Below, piece by piece: positions 1 to 8,600 of a stretch of DNA of 64,000 nucleotides. The position numbers were made by a program, and so were the translations under genes. The first letter of the stretch is position 1. The number at the start of each line of letters is the position of its first letter. The stretch is from positions 1-64,000 of the forward strand of contig NZ_SIJK02000006.1 in assembly GCF_004762035.2 (NCBI RefSeq), read 5' to 3'. Source of the DNA: Candidatus Chloroploca mongolica. GTDB taxonomy: Bacteria > Chloroflexota > Chloroflexia > Chloroflexales > Chloroflexaceae. The notes below the pieces were generated by a model. It was not told the origin of the DNA. It saw only the letters and a program-made list of their open reading frames with translations, and did no database searches.

Positions 1-24
1 TCTGCGTAATCTGCGGACACTATC
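1..24. repeat. Dispersed 24-nt repeat, copy 1
   Basis: The first 24 bases of the window recur without mismatch at 47736-47759, in another intergenic region. The unit contains the tandem-like core CTGCGTAATCTGCGG. Copy 1 touches the window edge, so its full left extent cannot be seen. The bases to the right differ between the copies, so the right boundary lies at about base 24. Confidence 0.7.
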
Positions 25-92
25 GAACCCTCTCGGGACTTTGCATCAGCCCTGTGCGCCTACGCCATGGCGATTGCATCACTTTTCAAATA

Positions 93-150
93 AGACCTCA
101 CAGGTCTGCTCGTCGGCATTGGGACGCCATCATCAAGACCTGTGAGGTCT
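93..150. repeat. Paired palindromes AGACCTnnnAGGTCT
   Basis: AGACCTCACAGGTCT at 93-107 and AGACCTGTGAGGTCT at 136-150 are reverse complements of each other, and each is itself a palindrome with a 3-base centre. The pair could fold as one 15-bp hairpin with a 28-base loop or as two small ones. It lies just beyond the 3' end of the ABC permease gene, so it could act as a terminator or be a REP-like element. There is no T-tract. Confidence 0.65.
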
Positions 151-186
151 AGCCCGTTGCGCATATAACGGAAGCTCCATCCCCGC

Positions 187-1107
187 TTACGCGGCGTCGG
201 ACGCTGAGCCCTGCTTTTTAGATCTGGCACGCGTCAGGTTGTACTGGACTGGCTTGAGCATACGGATAGCAAGGACAAGGAAAAAGATCGTGAAGGCCAG
301 GGAGAAAAAGACATAGGCGATCCAGGGTGAAGGGAGCGGCAGATCGCCTTGCGTAGAAGGCACCGTAAACCAGAGAGGACTCTCACCCTCGGCGAGGAGT
401 CCGGCGGTGAAACCGAGGGCCATAAAGGGATGCAAACTGACTAACAGACCAATCCCATAGATAAAGAGGACATGATCACTAAACCGATTCGTCAGGATTG
501 TAGTGACTACCAGCAGAAAGGGCAAGAGGAGTTGCACACCAATGATTGTTCCCTGTGCCACCACGGTTGCTGAGAGCGTTGTCCGCATCACCGTCGACCA
601 AAAGAGGCCAATCGTGGCATAACAGATGGCGGTGACGATCAACCCAAGCACCCCAATAACAAATTCGGTGCCGGTGACGCCACCAAAGAGAAAGGAGAGC
701 CCGGCCATAGGCAACGCCGCCGCGATGAGCAGCATTGCAAAAGCCAGGGCCGAGACGAGCTTGCCAAGGGCGATCTGCAAGGGTGAGAGCAGCGTGGTAA
801 TCAACAGATCATACGTCTGGCGTTCTTTTTCACCTGAGATAGCCCCGGCTGTCAGTGAAGGAGTGATCACACAGACCTGAATAAGGCTCGCCGTCATCAC
901 CGTCAAGAAGATCGCCTTGCCAATACGTCGCCCGGCCTCGGGATCATTGAAGGCACCGCTAAAGGAATCCGACGCGGCGGCATAGACAAGCAAAGTCACG
1001 CTGGCAATCAGCGTAAGATAGACCACCAGAATGATCAAGGGGCGATTCCCCCGTATCCGCCCGCGGAGCTCACGGTTCAAGACAGGGTTGTTGCGTAAGC
1101 GAATCAT
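187..1107 (-). CDS. ABC-2 type transporter permease
   Basis: This 306-residue integral membrane protein looks like an ABC-2 family permease subunit, the membrane part of an exporter. It starts with a short basic cytoplasmic segment (NPVLNRELRGRIRGNRP) typical of these permeases. At least six hydrophobic segments follow, with the family-like stretch ISGEKERQTYDLLITTLLSP at about residues 90-110 between the second and third. The C-terminus is basic (residues 285-306). The start ATG overlaps the upstream hydrolase stop as ATGA, so the two are probably translationally coupled. No ATPase partner lies in the window; it would have to be downstream, beyond position 1. Substrate is unknown. Confidence 0.85.
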   Translation of the reverse strand: MIRLRNNPVLNRELRGRIRGNRPLIILVVYLTLIASVTLLVYAAASDSFSGAFNDPEAGRRIGKAIFLTVMTASLIQVCVITPSLTAGAISGEKERQTYDLLITTLLSPLQIALGKLVSALAFAMLLIAAALPMAGLSFLFGGVTGTEFVIGVLGLIVTAICYATIGLFWSTVMRTTLSATVVAQGTIIGVQLLLPFLLVVTTILTNRFSDHVLFIYGIGLLVSLHPFMALGFTAGLLAEGESPLWFTVPSTQGDLPLPSPWIAYVFFSLAFTIFFLVLAIRMLKPVQYNLTRARSKKQGSASDAA

Positions 1108-1955
1108 GTGAAGAACTGCCCCAGCAGTCGATTCACCTCTTCGGGAGCCTCTTGTTGAACCCAGTGACCAGCGCCAGGCAACCGATGCACCACCAGGTCA
1201 GTCACATAGGGGCGGGTTGCTTCAACGAGTTCCACCCCAAGATAGGGATCATCTTCGCCCCAGATAAGGCATGTTGGCACCTCACAGTGTCGCACCTTGC
1301 CACCAGTCAGCCCTTGCATCCCGCCACGGGCAGCGGCGCGGTACCAGTTCAGCGCTGCGGTCAACGCCCCAGGGACACTAATCGCATCTTTATAGGTATC
1401 GAGATCATCTTCGGTCAACGCATCGGGGCGTGTCGCCGAGGTAAGTGCCAAGCCGATCATCGCATAGTCACCCGCCTTGAGCAACAGTTCAGGCAAGAAG
1501 GGGAGGCTAAAGAGGCCCATATAGAGGCTACGCTGTTGTTGTTGCCGATTGGTACGCAGTTCTTTGGCAAAAGCCACGGGATGGGGGGTATTGAGGATCG
1601 CCAGGCGACTGACGCGATGGGGATAATTCATCGCTGTGGCCCATGCCACGGCACCGCCCCAATCGTGGCCGACGAGCAGCGCCTGCTGATGACCAAGGGC
1701 CTCGATCAACGCAACGACATCAGCTACCAGCACATCAATTTCATAACCCCAGGACGGTTTATCGGTCTGATGATAGCCACGCTGATCAGGGGCGACCACG
1801 GTAAACCGGTCAGCGAGATCCGCCAGTTGATGCCGCCACGAATACCAGAACTCAGGGAAGCCGTGCAGGAACAGAACCAGCGGCCCTTGCCCCGCTGTCA
1901 CATAGTGCATCTTGATGCCATTGATCTCGAGATGGTTGTGCTGTAGTTTATTCAC
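1104..1955 (-). CDS. Alpha/beta hydrolase, epoxide-hydrolase-like
   Basis: This 283-residue cytosolic alpha/beta-hydrolase resembles soluble epoxide hydrolases and haloalkane dehalogenases. Visible motifs are the oxyanion segment LHGFPEFWYSWRHQ, the DQRGYHQTDKP loop, the nucleophile elbow VGHDWGGAVAW (Asp nucleophile, as in epoxide hydrolases) and a late GAGHWVQQEAPE carrying the catalytic His. A longer open frame reaches 2141, but that part is palindromic intergenic DNA. I chose the GTG at 1955 because AAAGGAAG sits 5 bases upstream and the family fold begins at once (KLQHNHLEINGIKMHYV). Its stop overlaps the start of the permease gene (ATGA). Substrate cannot be told from sequence. Confidence 0.88.
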   Translation of the reverse strand: MNKLQHNHLEINGIKMHYVTAGQGPLVLFLHGFPEFWYSWRHQLADLADRFTVVAPDQRGYHQTDKPSWGYEIDVLVADVVALIEALGHQQALLVGHDWGGAVAWATAMNYPHRVSRLAILNTPHPVAFAKELRTNRQQQQRSLYMGLFSLPFLPELLLKAGDYAMIGLALTSATRPDALTEDDLDTYKDAISVPGALTAALNWYRAAARGGMQGLTGGKVRHCEVPTCLIWGEDDPYLGVELVEATRPYVTDLVVHRLPGAGHWVQQEAPEEVNRLLGQFFT

Positions 1956-2014
1956 GTTACTTCCTTTTGTTACTTGTTGGTCACAAGTGTACCACATCCC
2001 CGTAGCTTGTGGCA

Positions 2015-2035
2015 CCTGGGGCCTTTGGCCCCAGG
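2015..2035. repeat. Hairpin, 9-bp stem with TTT loop
   Basis: CCTGGGGCC and GGCCCCAGG flank a 3-base TTT loop. This is the first of three consecutive perfect hairpins in the gap between the subtilase stop and the hydrolase start, both on the minus strand. Confidence 0.7.
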
Positions 2036-2047
2036 GCGTGTGCAATA

Positions 2048-2068
2048 GTCTGGGGCGTAGCCCCAGAC
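2048..2068. repeat. Hairpin, 9-bp stem with GTA loop
   Basis: GTCTGGGGC and GCCCCAGAC flank the loop GTA, closed by a C-G pair. The 16-base core TGGGGCGTAGCCCCAG is found again near 23854-23869, so this is a dispersed element as well as a hairpin. Confidence 0.75.
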
Positions 2069-2110
2069 CCCGCGTTTCAGGTGGTTTTGCCGCCCCAGCC
2101 CCTTCGCCGG

Positions 2111-2129
2111 AGCTGGCGTTGCGCCAGCT
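2111..2129. repeat. Hairpin, 8-bp stem
   Basis: AGCTGGCG and CGCCAGCT flank a TTG loop. This is the third hairpin of the 2015-2129 cluster. It has no T-tract on either strand, so a classic intrinsic terminator is unlikely. Confidence 0.6.
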
Positions 2130-2234
2130 GGGACTCTCCATCTGGGAAGCGCATTTGTCAGAACTGCTGGTAGAAATAAGCGCCCGGGAAGAAATAACTC
2201 ACTATACGCTTATTTTCGGGGCTTCCATGCAATG

Positions 2235-5200
2235 CTATTCTGGCCCACTGGAAGGCGGCAATTCGACGAACTGGTTCTCATAAGAGGGGAACGGTACGGC
2301 AAGCCACGGGAGATAGGCAATGTGAGGAACATAATGTATATTGATGCGTGTCAGGCCCAGGTTGTGGCTCGTTGTGGGGCCCGGCGCACTGCCGAGCGTA
2401 AAAGCCCCGTAAAAGTGTTCACGCAGCATACTATCGTCGGGCAGTGACCAGCCAACCCTGAGTTTGAAAGGTTGGCCTATGGGTTGGTTTTGTGGCCCGG
2501 TGATGGTCAGATTGCCAGGCTCGATTGGCGTTGTTGGCACAACGGCGGTATAGAGATCAACGGTATCTACGTCCGCCTCTGAACTTGCCCAGAGCCAAAC
2601 GATGATCAGGAGGTTTGCATCTTCTGCCAACCCATACTTGTCGCGCAGATTAGGCAGGCCGAACAAGTCGCACGTTTCTTCAGCCGAGTAGTTGAAGCCA
2701 AAGCATAGGACTTCTTTACTTTCAAGAATGCCGTCATTATTGTTGTCAAACCCAACAACAAGATCGACGTCAGGTGCTGTTGAATTGGCAGTTTCAACAA
2801 TAATGCCCATCGTACGATCAAGCGACGGAGTGAGCACCTTCGTGTACATACGGCTGTAATATGAAAGTCTGATGCGTTGCCGATCCGGCTGCACCATTCC
2901 ATAGACCGCTTGCTGAAGATCGGTGATCGCTATTGCTGTAGTATCAAGTTCAATCGTCTGTGTCAGAGCATTCGTGCGGATATTGATGGTTGCAGGAAGA
3001 TTGCTATTGCGCACTTCAATAGCAAGCGGAAAGCTTGCACGCGGGAGATCACCTGTTGCTGACAGTACGGCTATTGCAGGTGTGAAGGTGAGGTAGCCTC
3101 TTGCCTCTGTCCCGCCAGCCTCAACAGCTAGCTCGCTCCCACTTGCTGTAATCGTGATGATCTGGGTTGCCCCTGGGGCAAGCGTGATCATTGCTGGCGA
3201 GACCGTTACAGCTAACCCGGTAGTGCCCGTGAAGGCTGGGGTCCACGTTGTCGTTACTGGCAAGGTACTCTTGAGTGTACGAATCCAGACACATTCCCCA
3301 AAGCAGTTGCGATTGGTGAGGCTCGGGAGATTGAGCGTTGTCACATTGCCGCCCAGGGTCGGGTCAGCTGCCGCAAAGTTGGCGGCAGTCTCATCGAGCA
3401 CAAACCCGGCCCGCATTGCGCGCCCGACATTGATCCGTCCTGCGCCAACCTCAAAGGGGTCATCAGAGGTGTGCTCGGCCGTCGTCATCAAGGCCGAACG
3501 CACTTCTGATGGTGTCCACGCGGGATAGCGTTGGCGGAGCAGGGCAGCAGCCCCCGCATTGTGCGGGGCGGCCATCGAGGTGCCGCTAGCAACCGCAAAC
3601 TGAGGCTCACCCGTCCAATGAACGGTCACTGCGGCAATAATACCAACCCCTGGCGCAGCCACATCAGGCTTGAGCACATCGGGGACCGTCGCATCAGGCC
3701 CACGTGAGCTAAAGTCGGCTGTTAGATCAGTTTTTGTTGTGGCCGCTATGCTCATCACCCACGGTGCATTTGAAGGTGCCCCAATGGTGGCTGCGTCCGG
3801 GCCACTGTTTCCAGCCGAGACGGAAGCGAGGATGCCTGCTTCGAGGGCATTGCGGAAGGCAAGCGCATCAGGTTCTACCCATGGGTCACGCGAATAGCCC
3901 CCAATTGAATAGTTGATCACCGCAACGCCATCCTGTGTCGCTTGATCGATTGCGCCAACAAGGGCCGATGTTGGACACCCATCATACAGACAGCCATCGT
4001 AGATGATCAGGTTTGCGTGAGCAGCTACGCCGCCGATCTGGTCAAACGTGGATCCTTCTGCCTGCACGTTCTGTAATATATTGCCGGCAGCTGTACTGGC
4101 GGTATGCGAGCCATGACCATGGTCATCGAATGGACTGGTACGCCCCATAGGGTCAAAACTCTCGCTGGACGCAGGGAAGGTATATGCTCCAACAAGCTTG
4201 GCATTGCAACGAAAGCCATCGTGATAGGCTGGACTCTCAGGGTCAGCGCAGACGCCCTTATAGACTCCTTCACCAAAAGGATTCGTATGGGTATAACCAT
4301 CAGCCCCAGTTGCGGCAAAAGCTGGATTGAAAGGATCAATGCCAGTGTCAATCACCCCAACGAGGACCCCTTCCCCACGGTTGGGCAGGATCTGACCGCG
4401 GATCTTGCCAGTGAGAAAATCAGGTGCCTCGTGCAGATTGATGTAGAGTTCGCCCGCAAAGAGCGCATCTTCGACCGCCTGGCTCAGGATAACGCTACCG
4501 AGGAACTGACCATTAACAAGCTGATAGGGCGCAAGATCGACGACAGCCGGGCCGTTCGCATCCGCCGCTGCCTGGTGGATATGTGCCCCTGGCCCACTGA
4601 CTGTGACGCCAATACTGCTAATGGTAAAACTAAGCATTTTGCTGGTCGCATCATAATGAAACGTCGCGCTGCCCGTTGCCTCAGAGGAGACCGGGGGAAC
4701 TTCGTTGGCTCCGCCGAGGTCAGCCCGGAAGATCGCCGGGCGTGTATCAAGCTGACTCGCCCCAATAATTGACGGGCCACTATTCGTGTGCAGTTGACGA
4801 TAGGCTTCACGGGTCACTTGCACAACCCCCGGAAGGGCAGCAAGTTGCGTTGCCTGCTCTGGGCTCAACACGCTGACAAACCCATTGAAGGCCGTAGCGA
4901 AGACCTGTTCAACGATGAGTTCGTCGCCGAGAACCTGTTCAGCCGCCACAATCACCTGCTGGCGCTGGAGCGCCAGATAAGCGCGATAGCGCTGGCTTGC
5001 CACCGACTGAGGATCAAGTCGGTTGGTGCCAGCAAGGCGGGGATTGGTTGCAGGGATACCTACAATGCCGCCTGTATAGGTTGCGAGTGGTGGATCGGTG
5101 AGTTGCACGATATAACGAGCCGGGCCATCGTCAGCGTGAGCCTTCGCCTTGGTCACATGCGCGTCTAAGGCGGCAGCAACGATTGAGGGTTCTGCGTGGG

Positions 5201-5291
5201 TACGCGTGGAAAAAGCATAGCCTGGGATAAACGTGAGCACCAGCATACTGATAACCAGCAGGCTCAAAAGAGATACAGAATGCTTTAACAT
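2235..5291 (-). CDS. Secreted subtilisin-like serine protease (S8) with CHRD domain
   Basis: This 1018-residue exported protease has a signal peptide (about 1-33) and an I9-type inhibitor propeptide (about 58-160, beginning ARYIVQLTDPPL). A CHRD domain follows (about 187-302: LGGANEVPPVSSEATGSATF, HIHQAAADANGP, ELYINLHE). The S8 catalytic domain has Asp315 in VGVIDTGID, His393 in DDHGHGSHTA, oxyanion Asn495 in SAGNSGP and Ser572 in SGTSMAAPH. A roughly 400-residue beta-rich C-terminus with no recognised anchor ends the protein. The start ATG has AAGGAGCGAGG upstream. The cysteine pairs (for example GCLYDGCP) suggest disulphides outside the cell. A CHRD domain between propeptide and protease is unusual. 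Target proteins are unknown. Confidence 0.92.
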   Translation of the reverse strand: MLKHSVSLLSLLVISMLVLTFIPGYAFSTRTHAEPSIVAAALDAHVTKAKAHADDGPARYIVQLTDPPLATYTGGIVGIPATNPRLAGTNRLDPQSVASQRYRAYLALQRQQVIVAAEQVLGDELIVEQVFATAFNGFVSVLSPEQATQLAALPGVVQVTREAYRQLHTNSGPSIIGASQLDTRPAIFRADLGGANEVPPVSSEATGSATFHYDATSKMLSFTISSIGVTVSGPGAHIHQAAADANGPAVVDLAPYQLVNGQFLGSVILSQAVEDALFAGELYINLHEAPDFLTGKIRGQILPNRGEGVLVGVIDTGIDPFNPAFAATGADGYTHTNPFGEGVYKGVCADPESPAYHDGFRCNAKLVGAYTFPASSESFDPMGRTSPFDDHGHGSHTASTAAGNILQNVQAEGSTFDQIGGVAAHANLIIYDGCLYDGCPTSALVGAIDQATQDGVAVINYSIGGYSRDPWVEPDALAFRNALEAGILASVSAGNSGPDAATIGAPSNAPWVMSIAATTKTDLTADFSSRGPDATVPDVLKPDVAAPGVGIIAAVTVHWTGEPQFAVASGTSMAAPHNAGAAALLRQRYPAWTPSEVRSALMTTAEHTSDDPFEVGAGRINVGRAMRAGFVLDETAANFAAADPTLGGNVTTLNLPSLTNRNCFGECVWIRTLKSTLPVTTTWTPAFTGTTGLAVTVSPAMITLAPGATQIITITASGSELAVEAGGTEARGYLTFTPAIAVLSATGDLPRASFPLAIEVRNSNLPATINIRTNALTQTIELDTTAIAITDLQQAVYGMVQPDRQRIRLSYYSRMYTKVLTPSLDRTMGIIVETANSTAPDVDLVVGFDNNNDGILESKEVLCFGFNYSAEETCDLFGLPNLRDKYGLAEDANLLIIVWLWASSEADVDTVDLYTAVVPTTPIEPGNLTITGPQNQPIGQPFKLRVGWSLPDDSMLREHFYGAFTLGSAPGPTTSHNLGLTRINIHYVPHIAYLPWLAVPFPSYENQFVELPPSSGPE

Positions 5292-5457
5292 AGTCCTCGC
5301 TCCTTGAGAAAAAACTAAAAGTTAAAAATTCGTATAAGAGAATGCTGTCATAAATGGATAAGTTTTAGCATATTATACCACGCACAAGCTTCCGGAAAGC
5401 TTGATCGCCGCATATTTGACTGAACCGCATGAACGCGCTATAATCAACCAGATTGAA

Positions 5458-5534
5458 CGGGGCGTAGCGCAGACCGGTAGCGCACCTGAATGGGGTTCAG
5501 GAGGTCGCTGGTTCAAATCCAGTCGCCCCGACCA
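5458..5534 (+). tRNA. tRNA-Pro (anticodon GGG)
   Basis: This 77-nt cloverleaf was read by hand. The acceptor stem is CGGGGCG/CGCCCCG, the D-stem GCGC/GCGC, the anticodon stem CCTGA/TCAGG with loop ATGGGGT (anticodon GGG, reading CCC/CCU), and the T-stem GCTGG/CCAGT (ending in a G-T pair) with loop TTCAAAT. The discriminator is A and CCA is encoded. A first base of C is typical of tRNA-Pro. It is followed at once by a strong terminator. Confidence 0.96.
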
Positions 5535-5537
5535 GTC

Positions 5538-5587
5538 AAAAAAGACGAAGGCCACTTGCTGATCAGCAAGTGGCCTTCGTCTTTTTT
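5538..5587 (+). terminator. Perfect palindromic terminator after tRNA-Pro
   Basis: A 50-nt perfect palindrome centred on GCTGATCAGC, starting with six A and ending with six T. On the plus strand it is a classical intrinsic terminator 3 bases after the tRNA CCA end. It is symmetric, so it could also stop transcription on the other strand. Confidence 0.92.
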
Positions 5588-5670
5588 GTATTTCTCTTGA
5601 AAGCGCATCTTCTGGCGGGCTTGTGCGGTCTATGAGTCAGGATATTTGCCCAAGCGAGCCAGAGGGATGT

Positions 5671-8600
5671 ATGCGTTACTATCAAGCGTTTTTGCTTCAG
5701 TTGGTTTTTCGTGGAACGGTGCTCCTCTTTTTTCTGCTTCCCCTGTTCTCTACGGCTGGTCTGGTTTTGCGGCCAGCTTCTGTCGAGGCACATGTGGCAC
5801 CTGCGGGGGCTTTTGGGAGCGCGGTTGGCTGTTTGCAACAGCCGGATCAATTTATTACCAGCCGCTATGCCAATACGATGTATTTGCCTCCCGGCTCAAC
5901 GACCGAAGCCGCTGCGGCCCAGAACCTCCCCGCAGTCCAGGGATTAACAATGAACGCGGCAGGTGCAATCCTTGCCACCATTGGTGATCTGGGGGCTATC
6001 TATGGTCTGGCGTATGACGATGGCGCGGTAAGTGGACGTGAACGCATTTTTGCTGCTGCCTATACAAAACGCCTGACCCCGTATGGGCCTGGCGGTCCCG
6101 GGGCGATCTATGTGCTGACCCGCACGCCGACCGGGTGGCACCTCGAGGGGCATATTACGGCCCCCGGGGCTATCGGCGTCAATCGCCCCAATTCAATTCC
6201 AGCAAATTACACCGATGAGCAGGCGATTGCCGGTGTGGGCAAAACCAGCCTTGGTGATATCACGATCAGCCCCGATGGGCGTACGCTCTATGTCGTCAAC
6301 CTTGGACCCAAACGGATCGAACGCTTTGATCTGACAAGGCTGGGGTTGCCGCGCTATAGCGGTTCACTTCCCATCGATCTGAGTGTCATTTCGTCTGATC
6401 CGGCTGTCCAGACTGATTTGTGGCCGTTTGCAATTGCGTTCTGGCCCTTTTCTTCGGATCGCAATGCGCCTCATCTGGTTATTGGTTTGACCGATAGTGC
6501 TGCGCGTGGCGGTGGTGCGGCGACAGCGAGTGGCGACTATTTTCAGGTACCGCCACGGATCTATGTCCTTGCCCAACATCTGGGAGTGGGACCCTGGGCG
6601 CTCGCGTTGCACCAGGATCTTGGCAATACGCTGATTCAAGGCATTCGCCAGCGTCATGCGGGGACGCTCTTTGAAGAGGTGTATAGCCAGTGGCCTGGTC
6701 TAACCCGCAGTTGGAACCCCTGGCGTGAAGACTTGCAAGCGTTACCGCGCTTTGATAACAGCGTGTTCTATGCTCAGCCAATGTTGACGGCGATCGAGTT
6801 TCTCAACGAAGCACCATCAACTGGCTCGCCTGCAGAGGGCCGCCCGTTGATGATCCTTGGCCTCCGTGATCGCACAGGGGATCAGAGCTTCAATGGCAAT
6901 GCCCAGACTCCAGCCTTTCATTACAGCTCTATTGCGCAGGGCGACACACTCACCTATCGTCTGAATAGCTCGTGGCAGTGGGTTTTTCAATCAGGTGAAG
7001 CCTACGAGGATGACGATTACCAGGGTATTGCGACTGATCCCATGCCTGCCCATATCGAAAACCATATGGGGGCGCTGGCGAGTGTCCTGAATACCCAGAC
7101 CTCGGTTGAGCATATCGGGACAACGCTGGGCGTGACGGCTTTGCGTGGACGCAATGCGCAGGAGGTTCGGATCTACGAGCATGCCAGTGGAGCGGTGACG
7201 AGTGGCGCGATTTCAGGCCGCGCCCCGCTGATTGCAGGCGAGACTGCGTCGGCGTCGAAAGCCTCGAACCTGGGCGACCTCGAGGTGTTGTGCAACTACG
7301 CGCTGATTGGGGGGCGGGTATGGGATGACCTGAATGGCGATGGAATTCGTCAGACAGGCGAACCAGCGATGGGCAATGTTGCGCTCGAACTGTTTCAGGG
7401 CCTCCCTGGTTCGGCCCCGGTGATGAGCTCGACAGCCCGTGCGGTGACTGATAGCCAGGGGCGTTACCTATTTGCCGTTCCGCCCAATACCAACTTTGGC
7501 ATCCGGATCACTGCCAGCGGTGGGAGTCCGGGTCAGTGGACACGGGCGACGCTGGCGCAGGCCGGGTATCATTTCACGCTGCCTCATGCGGTAGCTGACG
7601 ATACGATTCGCAGCAATGTTGATCCAGCACTTGGCATCATCGAGTTTGCCCATCCCAATGAAGATCTGAGTCAGTATGCCATCCGTCCACCCTGGAATCG
7701 TGCTGATGAACGCACCTTTGATCTTGGTCTCACCAGACAGCCGCCAACGGGACGGATTGGGGATTGGGTCTGGCTTGATACGAATCGCAACGGCCTGCAA
7801 GATGATGGGGCAACTGGAGTTGCCGGGGTCACGGTAACGCTCGAAGAGTCAACGCTTGGAGCGACGCTGCCGCGGTTGGTCGATCCAGTCACTACCGGGG
7901 GGAACGGTGCGTTTGCATTCACTGATCTTCCACCAGGCCTTTATCAGGTGCGTTTTAGCAACCTGCCCTTTGTACCGACGCTGTTGAGGCAGGGCAGTGA
8001 TCGCAACCGTGATAGTGATGCCAATGCCAGTACGGGGCATGCAACGGGTTGGATCAGGCTACAACCGCATGAGACGCGGAACGATCTTGATCTGGGCCTT
8101 GTGAGTGAGGCCGATCTCTGGGTAACGAAACAGGGGCCGCCCAGTGTGCGTGCCGGGGCAAGTTTTGACTATATCCTTGCCTATGGCAATCAGGGAAGCA
8201 GTGTGGCGGCAGGTGTGGAGCTTCGCGATCGCCTCCCTCCTGGCCTCACCTATGTTGCAGCGCAGCCCGCGCCGACAACGGTCAACGGGAATGAACTGCG
8301 CTGGAGTATTGGTTCACTGAATGCAGGTGGGACGGGCAGCATCCGTTTGACGGTACGAGCCGCAACAACCTTTAGCCCGCCGGATGCGGTGCGCTGGCCG
8401 GTCGAAAACCAGGCCACGATCAGTACCACAAGTTATGAGATAACAACAGCCAATAACGAAGCGCGCCACACCACCGAATTGCAGCGTCCCGAGCTTGGTC
8501 TGAGCAAAACAGCGCCGCCCCAGGTACTGGTTGGCGAGACCTTTACGTATCAACTCGACTACAGCAACAGTGGGAGTACGGCCGCCCGTAATCTTGCGAT

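Noticed and set aside
1152..1946. 264-residue open frame on the plus strand
   Set aside because: It is fully antisense to the alpha/beta hydrolase, which has clear family motifs. The antisense product has no coherent fold or hydrophobic pattern.
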